From Capra hircus (Eukaryota > Chordata > Mammalia > Artiodactyla > Bovidae): a DNA stretch of 64,000 bases. Within the stretch, counting starts at the first letter, position 1. Every line of letters starts with the position of its first letter. The notes beneath the pieces were generated by a model, which made no database searches, was not told where the DNA came from, and saw nothing but the letters and a program-made list of their open reading frames with translations. Of the stretch, positions 55,010 to 64,000 are shown one piece after another. The DNA lies in contig NC_030826.1 of NCBI RefSeq assembly GCF_001704415.2, forward strand, positions 58,733,362 through 58,797,361. The letters are read 5' to 3'. A program made the translations under genes and the position numbers.

Positions 55010-58000
55010 TTATGGTTTCGGTGTCTCTGCCCTCTGATGCCCTCTCACAACACCTCGCGTCTTATTTGAGTTTCTCTTACCTTGGACGTGGGGTATCTCT
55101 TCATGGCCGCTCCAGTAAAGCACAGCCTTTGTCCGCAGCCTTGTCTAACTCAATGAAACTAAGCCATGCTGTGTGGGGCCACCCAAGATGGACAGGTCAT
55201 GGTGGAGAGGTCTGACAGAATGTGGTCCACTGGAGAAGGGAATGGCAAACCACGTCAGTATTCTTGCCTTGAGAACCCCATGAACAGTATGAAAAGGCAA
55301 AATGATAGGATATTGAAAGGGGAGCTCCCCAGGTTGGTAGGTGCCCAATATGCTACTGGAGATCAGTGGAGAAATAACTCCAGAAAGAATCAAGGGATGG
55401 AGCCAAAGCAAAAATAACACCCAGCTATGGATGTGACTGGTGATAGAAGCAAGGTCCAAGGCTATAAAGAGCAATATTGCATAGGAACCTGGAATGTCAG
55501 GTCCATGAATCAAGGCAGATTGGAAGTGGTCAAATAGGAGATGGCAAGAATGAATGTCGACATTCTAGGAATCAGCGAACTAAAATGGACTGGAATGGGT
55601 GAATTTAACTCAGATGACCATTATATCTACTACTGTGGGCAGGAATCCCTTAGAAGAAATGGAGTAGCCATCATGGTCAACAAAAGAGTCCAAAATGCAG
55701 TACTTGGATGCAATCTCAAAAATGACAGAATGATCTCTGTTCGTCTCCAAGGCAAACCATTCAATATCACAGTTATCCAAGTCTATGCCCCAACCAGTAA
55801 CGCTGAAGAAGCTGAAGTTGAACGGCTCTATGAAGACCTACAAGACCTTTTAGAACTAACACCCACAAAAGATGTCCTTTTCATTACAAGGGACTGGAAT
55901 GCAAAAGTAGGAAGTCAAGAAACACCTGGAGTAACAGGCAAATTTGGCCTTGGAATACGATATGAAGCAGGGCAAAGACTAATAGAGTTTTGCCAAGAAA
56001 ATGCACTGGTCATAGCAAACACCCTCTTCCAACAACACAAGAGAAGACTCTACACGTGGACATCACCAGATGGTCAACACTGAAATCAGATTGATTATAT
56101 TCTTTGCAGCCAAAGATGGAGAAGCTGTATACAGTCAGCAAAAACAAGACCGGGAGCTGACTGTGGCTCATATCATAAACTCCTTATTGCCAAATTCAGA
56201 CTTGAACCTAAAAAAGTGGGGAAAACCACTAGACCATTCAGGCATGACCTAAATCAAATCCCTTATGATTATACAGTGGAAGTGAGAAATAGATTTAAGG
56301 GACTAGATCTGATAGATAGAGTGCCTGATGAACTATGGATGGAGGTTCATGACATTGTACAGGAGACAGGGATCAAGACCATCCCCATGGAAAAGAAATG
56401 CAAAAAAGCAACATGGCTGTCTGGGGAGGCCTTACAAATAGCTGTGAAAAGAAGAGAAGTGAAAAGCAAAGGAGAAAAGGAAAGATATAAGCATCTGAAT
56501 GCAGAGTTCCAAGGAATAGCAAGGAGAGATATGAAAGCCTTCTTCAGCAATCAATGCAAAGAAATAGAGGAAAACAACAGAATGGGAAAGACGAGAGATC
56601 TCTTCAAGAAAATTAGAGATATCAACGGAACATTTCATGCAAAGATGGGCTCAATAAAGGACAGAAATTGTCTGGACCTAACAGAAGCAGAAGATATTAA
56701 GAAGAGGTGGCAAGAATACACGGAAGAACTGTACAAAAAAGATCTTCATGACCCTATAATCACAATGGTGTGATCACTCACCTAAAGCCAGACATCTTGG
56801 AATGTGAAGTCAAGTGGGCCTTAGAAATCATCACTACAAACAAAGCTAATGGAGGTGATGGAATTCCAGTGGAGCTATTTCAAATCCTGAAAGATGATGC
56901 TGTGAAAGTGCTGCACTAAGTATGCCAGCAAATTTGGAAAACTCAGCAGTGGCCACAGGACTGGAGAAGGTCAGTTTTCATTCCAATCCCAAAGAAAGGC
57001 AATGCCAAAGAATGCTCAAACTACCGCACAATTGCACTCATCTCACATGCTAGTAAAGTAATGCTCAAAATTCTCCAAGCCAGGCTTCAGCAATATGTGA
57101 ACTGTGAACTTCCAGATGTTCAAGCTGGTTTTAGAAAAGGCAGAGGAACCAGAGATCAAATTGCCAACATCCGCTGGATCATGGAAAAAGCAAGAGAATT
57201 CCAGGAGAACATCTATTTCTGCTTTACGGACTATGCCAAAGCCTTTGACTGTGTGGATCACAATAAACTGTGGAAAATTCTGAAAGACATGGGAATACCA
57301 GAGCACCTAACCTGCCTCTTGAGAAACCTATATGCAGGTCAGGAAGCAACAGTTAGAACTGGACATGGAACAACAGACTGGTTCCAAATAGGAAAAGGAG
57401 TACGTCAAGGCTGTATATTGTCACTCTGCTTATTTAACTTATATGCAGAGTACATCATGGGAAATGCTGGGCTGGAGGAAGCACAAGCTGGAATCAAGAT
57501 TGCTGGGAGAAATATCAATAACCTCAGATATGCAGATGACACCACCCTTATGGCAGAAAGTGAAGAGGAACTAAAGAGCCTCTTGATGAAAGTGAAAGAG
57601 GAGAGTGAAAAAGTTGGCTTAAAACTCAACATTCAGAAAACGAAGATCATGGCATCTGGTCCCATCACTTCATGGGAAATAGATGGGGAAACAGTGGAAA
57701 CAGTGTCAGACTTTATTTTTGGGGGCTCCAAAATCACTGCAGATGGTGACTGCAGCCATGAAATGAAAAGACGCTTACTCCTGGGAAGAAAAGTTATGAC
57801 CAACCTAGATAGCATATTCAAAAGCAGAGACATTACTTTGCCAACAAAGGTCTGTCTAGTCAAGGCTATGGTTTTTCCAGTGGTCATGTATGGATGTGAG
57901 AGTTGGACTGTGAAGAAAGCTGAGTGCCGAAGTATTGATGCTTTTGAACTGTGGTGTTGGAGAAGACTCTTGAGAATCCCTTGGACTGCAAGGAGATCTA

Positions 58001-58285
58001 ACCTGTCCATCCTAAAGGAGATCAGTCCTGGGTCTTCTTTGGAAGGACTGATGCTAAAGCATAATTCCAATATTTTGGCCACCTCATGCGAAGAGTTGAC
58101 TCAGATGCTGGGAGGGATTGGGGCAGGAGGAGAAGGGGACGACCGAGGATGAGATGGCTGGATGGCATCACCGACTTGATAGACGTGAGTTTGAGTGAAC
58201 TCCGGGAGTTGGTGATGGACAGGGAGGCCTGGCGTGCTGTGATTCATGGGGTCGCAAAGAGTTGGACACTACTGAACGACTGAAT
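55010..58285 (+). mobile_element. Essentially full-length BovB LINE
   Basis: Begins with BovB 5' UTR text ('gttatggtttcggtgtctct', 'cttaccttggacgtggggta') and ends at 'gagttggacactactgaacg'. About 3.28 kb covers 5' UTR, endonuclease, reverse transcriptase and 3' end, matching the usual full size of about 3.2 kb. It is the only copy here with a 5' end. No clear target-site duplication was found for this unit alone; it is joined directly to a second BovB 3' end at 58286. Confidence 0.95.
55541..58152 (+). pseudogene. BovB ORF2 (endonuclease plus reverse transcriptase), disrupted
   Basis: In one frame, 55541-56773 encodes the APE-like endonuclease and linker: ISELKW near residue 16, a YAPTSNA block, then RDWNAKVGSQ, where relatives have GDWNAK. 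A TGA at 56081-56083 interrupts it. Downstream, the catalytic SDH triad block reads SYH (TAT at 56171-56173), so the nuclease should be inactive even if read through. A one-base deletion near 56755 shifts the frame, and a TAA lies at 56917-56919. From 57061 the reverse transcriptase is open for 363 codons with DYAKAFDCVDHN, GVRQGCILS and YADD (57529-57540). Further indels after 58050 derail the C-terminus. Multiple independent lesions show a dead element. The product would act in target-primed reverse transcription; this copy cannot supply it. Confidence 0.93.
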
Positions 58286-58600
58286 GGAAGGAGATCAAAC
58301 CAGTCTATCCTAACGGAAATCTACCCTGAATTTTCATTGGAAGGATTGATGCCAAAGCTGAAGCTCCAATACTTTGGCCACCAATGCAAAGAGCCTGCTC
58401 ATTGGAAAAAATCCTGATGCCAGGGAGGATTGAAGGCAAAAGCAGAAGGGGGCAACAAAGGATGAGATGGTTGGATAGCATTACCAACTCAGTGAGAATG
58501 AATTTGAGCAGACTCCAGGAGATAGTGAAGGATAGGGAAGCCTGGTGTACTGCAGTCCATGGGATTGCCAAGAGTCAAACACGACTTAGCAACTAAACGC
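58286..58600 (+). mobile_element. Second, older BovB 3' end in tandem
   Basis: Directly follows the full-length copy, in the same orientation. It repeats the C-terminal/3' region from 'aaggagatcaaaccagtcta' to 'gtcaaacacgacttagcaac', then an ACAC-type tail. It differs from its neighbour at many sites, so it is not a recent duplication. The repeat catatgta at 54992-54999 and 58624-58631 flanks both copies together, but it is short and AT-rich. Confidence 0.88.
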
Positions 58601-58631
58601 ACACACACATACATATATAAATTCATATGTA

Positions 58632-59760
58632 TATTGAAATAAAAATTTCAGACAGAATCTTGGGTTACCCACGTGTGCATACATACACATACACAAACCC
58701 GAGCTACAGGTGTAAAGGATTTTAAAGGCGAATGGATCTCTTATAGGACCGTTTTAAATGAGGTATTTACTCTGCTGTATTACTGTTTAAGGAATTTGTT
58801 GTTATTGCCATTTTTGTAGGTTCCAAACACTAGATTTTCAGATGAAAATGCAGTGATCACTGCCCCCATTGCATTTTGTCTTCCCCTGGCACTTCGTTTT
58901 GCTCGCCCACCCCAGGGACCCTGGTTGGAGTTACAAGGCATGTACAAGTGGCTCCTCTGCCGGTGTTATCGCCTCTGCAGAAGCTGAATCCTACTCAGCA
59001 TGCAGCCTTTCCTTTCCAAAGAGGAAAAGCACCACATAGGAGTCAGCTTCTCAAATTCACTCCTGGCTTGCCCTGGCCTCTAGTGTATCTGGCACTAGAG
59101 CTCTGCACCCCTCTGTCTGCAGCTCCCAGACTGGAATGGCCCAATCTGGGGTTTAGTTTAAAATGTAACAGAGTAGCTAAGACCATGTGTAAGCCTGAGG
59201 ACAGCATGGACTTCAGATTCGGTTCCACCACTTAGAACTGTGAACTTGGCAAGATCTTTGAGCGACTATTATTAGAGATTATTATTGTTATTATTATTTC
59301 ATATTTAAAAACTTATTTAAGTTATATTTTAGTGCTACTTCTGATACACGAATGTTTAAATTGGGGGATAATTGTTTTTATCCCCTCCCTCTTGAGCCTC
59401 CCTCGCCATCCATCCTACCCTTTCCTTCACTTGCTGTGCCCACAAGTCCATTTTCTACATCTGTCTGCTTAGTGCTACTTCTATTTTTAAAAGACTCTAA
59501 AGTACATGCCAGAATGTTAATTTTGTGTGTCTTAATTTTAAGATCTATGTGGAAAAAGTAAAGCAATAAACAGCTGTCTAATTTGAATATTATAGATTAC
59601 TGACCTTGAAAACTAAAACTTAACATCTCAAACAGCCATCTTGCCTTAGCTTATGGAATCTGAGAGGAGGTTGACTTATCAGCGAAGATAAGCAGTTATT
59701 TATTGAGTGCGCAATACAAACAGCACGCTCTTTCATACACTGTGAGAGACAGATCTGAGG
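58632..59760. other. Single-copy sequence upstream of the small frame
   Basis: Nothing firmly recognised. A (TTA)n-like patch lies at 59270-59300. 59695-59745 ('ttatttattgagtgcgcaat') resembles the 3' part of MIR/L2. Confidence 0.35.
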
Positions 59761-60024
59761 ATGAAAACAGCAATTGCTTCACCCTGTCCAGAGGAGACTC
59801 TTCATGAATATAATGGCACCAAATTAGAGTGGCCGCAACTCATTCGTCAAGATCTTGCTTCAAACTGGGCGAAAAAGAAAAGCCTTTTAGATCGGAAGCC
59901 TCGGGTGCCGCCACCAGACCTGAGTCCCGGAATCCCAGGCTGGTTTAGCCCCAAAGAAGCAGCAACCATGTTAGCCGGAGGAATGAAGTTTCCAAACTCT
60001 CTCAAGACAGAAAATGAAGAATAA
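59761..60024 (+). CDS. Candidate small protein or last exon, 87 codons, unidentified
   Basis: The frame opens at ATG in the context gaggATGa (A at -3) and ends at TAA in single-copy DNA with no repeat overlap. The product is soluble-looking, with no signal peptide or membrane segment. It has three tryptophans, a basic middle (WAKKKSLLDRKPRVP), then a proline/glycine stretch (PPPDLSPGIPGWFSPKE) and an acidic end (KTENEE). An in-frame TGA lies about 15 bases upstream of the ATG, and a possible acceptor (gagacag) precedes it at about 59753, so either a single-exon gene, a terminal exon or a retrocopy would fit. AATAAA overlaps the stop codon (60020-60025). The length alone is within chance for a window of this size; composition is what makes it stand out. 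I do not recognise the family. Confidence 0.35.
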   Translation: MKTAIASPCPEETLHEYNGTKLEWPQLIRQDLASNWAKKKSLLDRKPRVPPPDLSPGIPGWFSPKEAATMLAGGMKFPNSLKTENEE

Positions 60025-60266
60025 ACGGTGACTAACAAGTTGGATCAGGATGCGCACAGCTGCACCGCGAGCCCTGTGATTGTCTGTTTGGGAGAACACT
60101 TTGACCATCAAGGCTTTTCCCCAATACCGCATCTGAATCCATTGGTAAAGCTGTCATGCAGAAATAGCGGATGCTCTGTGCATGGCCCGACGAGCTAGAT
60201 TAGACTGCTTCTCTTTGGAACCATGAATAGACTCACATACTGCAACATTTTGCCTGTGTTCTATAA

Positions 60267-60500
60267 ATGGGCATCCCAGGTGGCACAGCAGTAAAGAGTC
60301 CACCTACCAATACAGCAGACACAAGAGATGCAGGTTCGACCCCTGGGTCGGGAAGGTCCCCTGGAGGAGGAAATGGCAACCCACTCCAGTATTCTTGCCC
60401 AGGAAATCCCACGGACGGAGGAGCCTGGCGGGCTACAGTCCATGGGGTCGCCAAGAGTAGGCCATGACTTAGCAACTGAACAGCAACAGCAAGAACACCT
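60267..60500 (+). mobile_element. Bov-tA SINE
   Basis: Head 'gggcatcccaggtggcacag', box region 'ggttcgacccctgggtcggg' and end 'gggtcgccaagagtaggcca', with a (CAA/CAG)-rich tail. Confidence 0.92.
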
Positions 60501-62569
60501 GAACCCACACATCCCTCCAGGCAGGTAATACAGACAGAGAAAATATATTACTTTCCAACTCCCTTAACAACTGTTTCATCACTGTACGCAGTAAGCGCCT
60601 TCCTTAATGAAAACCTCATTGTGTCATGGGGGCATTTATAACTCGAACAGTGATTGATTGGGAAAAAAAAAAATCTGTTTTATGTCTGTTTCTCGAGTGA
60701 TCTCCAGTCATTTTCAGAGAAGATCATCCGTACCCCAGCTGTCAACTGCCTGAAGCACAACTAGCTTTGAACAGTGACATGTGCTCATATCTCACAGCTG
60801 TACCGGAGCGTCCTGAACATTTTTCTCAACATCTCAGGCTTTTTTTTTTTTTTTTTTACCTACCAGGCAGCTGCCTACTTGGAGAGGTCCCAGAATCAGT
60901 TGTGCCAGAGTTAAAAATCACCTCACACCCGCATATGTTTTTTTTTTTTTTCTTCCCCTCCTTTATGAATTGGGCTTTAAATCTTGACCGTGATTTAGTG
61001 AGAAAATAAAATTGGGCCATAGTCAATGTCTCATTTGTATACATTCGTATGAGTTCTGTAACCTGGAGGATGTCTCCAATCCAGGGAAATGTAACCACGA
61101 ACCCACAGCTAAACAATTTCCAAAGAGGCCTTTTCAAGGAATGGCTTTTAAATGCCCAAGGAGCTCAGTCCAATGGCAGAGATATTTGAAATATACACAA
61201 ACATACAAGCCTTTTAGATAAACACATTTTCAGGGGGCTTTTGATGAAAGTGATAAGTTACATTCTCTACAACTACACACGCTGTATTTTATAACCCTTC
61301 AGTAGACACTTATCAGCTATAAATGTTGGGTGGTTTAGGCTAGGAATCAGCCCTGAGGGGAACAGCAGGAGAACTGGGGGTCTCCCAGTTCTACAGATCA
61401 ACATACACCGGAGACTCAATTTTATTTTCATTTATTAAAAAGGTCTGTGGTCTCCTTCTGCAATTTCAAATCCATTAGCTTCCTGCCCCCTGTAAGAAAA
61501 AAAAGAGAAAGTAACTGCAGATTTTATGGACTGATTGCTGATGGCTCTGCTCCTGCTCTATTGGTTTTGAGTGGAGGGTCCATTATAGACACATTATCCA
61601 TAAACCATGCTTCCAGGGGAACGCGTAGCTTCCAGTCTGACTGGGGAGTGAGCGGAGCTGGCTTGGTCCAAAAAGAGGCTGGGGGAAGGGTCAGGTCTCT
61701 TGGAAGCCAACGTGGGCTAGGTGCAGGCATAAATTACAGCCTTTCTTCCGACTTCCTCCTAATTATGCCTCGAACGTGCAGTGGTTGTATTTCGTTAACC
61801 AGCCACCAGATGAACTTAGAAATCATATCGACAGTAGGTTAGAGTGGGAGTTTTCAACCTTTTTCCCTGCCATGTATGTTCAAGCGATATATTTGTCTGT
61901 CTTTGACACTCTCTGCTTCTGGCCGCATGTACTCAACAGCTGACCATATGGTTTTCCCTAGTCTCAGGTATACGGTGTTTAAAACTTTTTTCAGCAAAGA
62001 TGCAAAACCATTTTTAATGGCAATAAAACAGATGAAAGTATGGCTTCATATTTTCCCCTCTGTAACCCTACATCTTTAATTTCCAAAAAGAAAAGTTAAA
62101 TATGTCTCCTGCGTCATTGTTTAATTTTCCCGTTCAGTAACAATTTGTGAAAAGAAGCAGAAGAATAATTAGAACAATACAGTTGGCATTTGTATAAGAG
62201 GAAACTTTCTTTGAGGACAAGTCTCATTTATCTTTGAATCCTGGTACCCACAGACTTTATGCTTGGTACATAGCAGATGACCAATGAATTTGTCAAACTG
62301 AGTTACATGTTTTTAAGTGTAATTAATTGCCAGAAGCTAGTACAGTCCTTCTTGAAATGGAAAGATATTTTCTTTCCATTGTTGATGAAAAGGCTGCATT
62401 CATTTCAGCAAAAGCACAATGAAGAATTTAGTTCTTTTTTCTCTTGATCTAAATGAATGTGATACCATCCACATGTTTTACCTTCTTCAGCCTGAAGTCT
62501 GCACTTTCATTTTTCCACTGTACACCCAAGGTGTACACAGAGTTTCACAAGGGGGTCTTTTTTTTGCTG
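60501..62569. other. 2 kb repeat-poor block
   Basis: No interspersed repeat recognised. T-runs occur at 60840-60858 and 60938-60950. 61440-62050 is balanced in composition and rich in homeodomain-like TAAT cores ('cctaattatgcctcg', 'gttaaccagccacc'), which would suit an enhancer-type element, but this is inference. The 131-codon plus frame at 61447-61842 has no splice or domain support. Confidence 0.4.
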
Positions 62570-63150
62570 TTGTTCAGTTGCTAAGTCATGTCCGATTCTT
62601 CGCGACCCTGTGGATTGCAGCATGCCAGGCTCCTCTGCCCTCCAATGGCTTCTGTAATTTGCTCAAACCCACATCCATTGAGTTGGTGATGCTATCAAAC
62701 AATCTCATCCTCCGCTGCCCCCTCCTTTGCCTTCAATCTTTTCCAGCATAGGCGTTTTCTAATGAATCTGCACTTTGCATCAGGTAGCTGAAATATTGGA
62801 GCTTCAGCTTCAGCATCAGTCCTTCCAATGAGTATTCAGTGTTGATTTCCTCTAGGATTGACTGGTTTGATCTCCTTGCTGTCCAAGGGAATCTCAAGAG
62901 TCTTCTCCAGCACCACAATTCTGAAGCATCAATTGTTTGGCGCTCTGCCTTCCTGATGGTCCACCTCTCAGAACTGTACCTGACTATTGGAAAAACCATA
63001 GCTTTGGCTGTACAGACCTTTGTCAGCAAAGTGCTGTCTCTGCTTTTTAATGCACTGTCCAGGTTTGTCACAGCTTTCCTTTCAAGGAGCAAGCATCTTT
63101 TAATTTCATGGCTGCAGTCACCGTCCATAGGAATTTTTGAGCCCAAGAAC
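62570..63150 (-). mobile_element. BovB LINE 3' end, older copy
   Basis: Reversed tail side 'gttgttcagttgctaagtca' to 'tttgagcccaagaac'. A minus frame (62733-63146) still spans much of the C-terminal RT region, but many residues differ from the young copies. The tail lacks clean ACTGA units, as in the 32.4 kb copy, so both may be an older subfamily. Confidence 0.9.
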
Positions 63151-63199
63151 CTCTTTCTAAATATCTGGATTTTGTGTAGGTAGTATAGTCAGATAATCT

Positions 63200-63530
63200 G
63201 CTTTTTTAAACTTTTAGTGTTTTAAAGCAGTTTCTGGCTTGAAACAAAATCGAGAGGCAGGTACAGAGTTTTCCCATGTATCCTTCAGCTTCACATATGA
63301 GCAGCTACCCCCTTCATCCATATCCTCGCCACAATGGTCCATTTGTTACATCTGATGAACCTGCATTGACACATCACAGTCAAAGCCCGTATTTACCTAG
63401 AGTTCATTCTTGTTCTTGTACCCTCCTGCTGGGTTTGGACAGATGTGTAGTAACAGATATTATCATTATAATATCATAGAGTGTTTCACTGATCTCAACA
63501 TTCTCTGAGCTTTGCCTGTGTCTACCCAGC
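63200..63530 (-). mobile_element. L1M-type 3' UTR fragment
   Basis: 'ggtacagagttttcccatgt', 'cacaatggtccatttgttac', 'gatgaacctgcattgacaca' and 'tgctgggtttggacagatgt' follow the antisense order of old L1M 3' UTRs. Confidence 0.7.
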
Positions 63531-63679
63531 TACCGTCTATAAGGCCCTGGGAGAGGTTCAGACAGGTGCACGAGCTTCGAGAAGGAGTCCCTTTTGTCCC
63601 ACACCCACAACTATAACATAGTAAGTAGAATTAAGGAAAACAGTAAAGAATTTTCAAAGTGGGAGTCCTCAGAGCCACT

Positions 63680-63802
63680 GAAAAAGGAAATGGCACCCCC
63701 CTCCAGTATTTCTGCCTGGAGAATCCCAGAGACAGAGGAGCGTGGTGGGCTACAGTCCACGGGGTCACAAAGAGTCAGACACGACCAAGGAGACTTGGCA
63801 CA
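63680..63802 (+). mobile_element. Bov-tA SINE, head missing
   Basis: 'gaaatggcacccccctccag' to 'gggtcacaaagagtcagaca'. The tRNA-like head is absent or unrecognisable. Confidence 0.85.
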
Positions 63803-63907
63803 CTCTGACTTAAGAGCACACCTCATCCTTTCATCAGTTAATCCTGTCCACCAATCTTAGATTTTTGACAATTGCTTTAGCAGTTTTGCTTTCTAGAGAG
63901 TAAAGAG

Positions 63908-64000
63908 GAGAAGGCGATGGCACCCCACTCCAGCACTCTTGCCTGGAAAATCCCATGGATGGAGGAGCCTGGTAGGCTGCAGTCCATGGGGTCGCCAAGA
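63908..64000 (+). mobile_element. Bov-A/Bov-A2 SINE, cut by window end
   Basis: 'gagaaggcgatggcacccca' to 'gtccatggggtcgccaaga'. The first monomer matches the young Bov-A type at 22680; the rest lies beyond the window. Confidence 0.9.

Noticed and set aside
61447..61842. 131-codon plus frame
   Set aside because: No protein-like pattern or exon borders; more likely non-coding single-copy DNA.
1..64000. A novel multi-gene system (defence, biosynthetic or similar)
   Set aside because: The window is ruminant nuclear DNA dominated by retroelements. No cluster of related host genes is present; claims of such a system would not be supported.

Overview
This is nuclear genomic DNA from a ruminant, most likely a bovid. 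The evidence is the repeat content. It holds many copies of the RTE-type LINE BovB with ACTGA-type tails, many Bov-tA SINEs (tRNA-like head joined to a BovB-derived 3' end), Bov-A2 dimers with (AGC)n tails, artiodactyl CHR-type tRNA-Glu SINEs, and mammal-wide MIR, L1, MER5A, MLT1 and Tigger1 relics. The species cannot be fixed from the sequence alone.

The window is mostly intergenic or intronic. By my count BovB alone makes up about 12 kb (roughly 19%) in 16 segments. One is essentially full length (about 55.0-58.3 kb, +, with dead endonuclease and broken frames). One is a 1.9 kb 5'-truncated copy with a 548-codon reverse-transcriptase frame still open and a 13 bp target-site duplication (23.5-25.4 kb, -). 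Around 26 Bov-tA pieces lie across the whole window. Several young or medium-age insertions can be delimited exactly by target-site duplications.

Host coding signal is sparse. The best case is a single 236 bp exon on the minus strand at 12033-12268. It has a strong polypyrimidine/AG acceptor, a CAG|GTGAAT donor and a protein-like open frame between them; I do not recognise the gene. A second, weaker candidate is an 87-codon frame on the plus strand at 59761-60024 in single-copy sequence. Two adjacent small protein-like frames at 29970-30340 are noted as weak leads only.

Layout: 0-5.5 kb single copy plus old L1 and one Bov-A2; 5.5-17.8 kb dense SINE/BovB with the exon; 17.8-22.7 kb mostly single copy; 23.5-25.4 kb large BovB; 26-28.6 kb AT-rich, degenerate L1-like; 28.6-29.5 kb a CHR-type SINE blown up by a 34/35 bp minisatellite of 20 units; 30.5-36.3 kb nested BovB, MLT1, L1 and Bov-tA, including a chimeric tRNA-head/BovB insertion; 36.3-48 kb mixed; 48.2-50.7 kb a long repeat-poor block with local CpG enrichment; 51.2-52.1 kb a truncated L1; 52.7-54.6 kb single copy; 55-58.6 kb the full-length BovB followed directly by a second BovB 3' end; 58.6-62.6 kb repeat-poor; 62.6-64 kb BovB, L1 and SINEs.

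I found no prokaryotic-type operon, defence system, CRISPR array, rRNA or functional tRNA gene. The most informative novelties are structural: the chimeric insertion at 35.0-35.6 kb, the SINE-born minisatellite, and the isolated exon.
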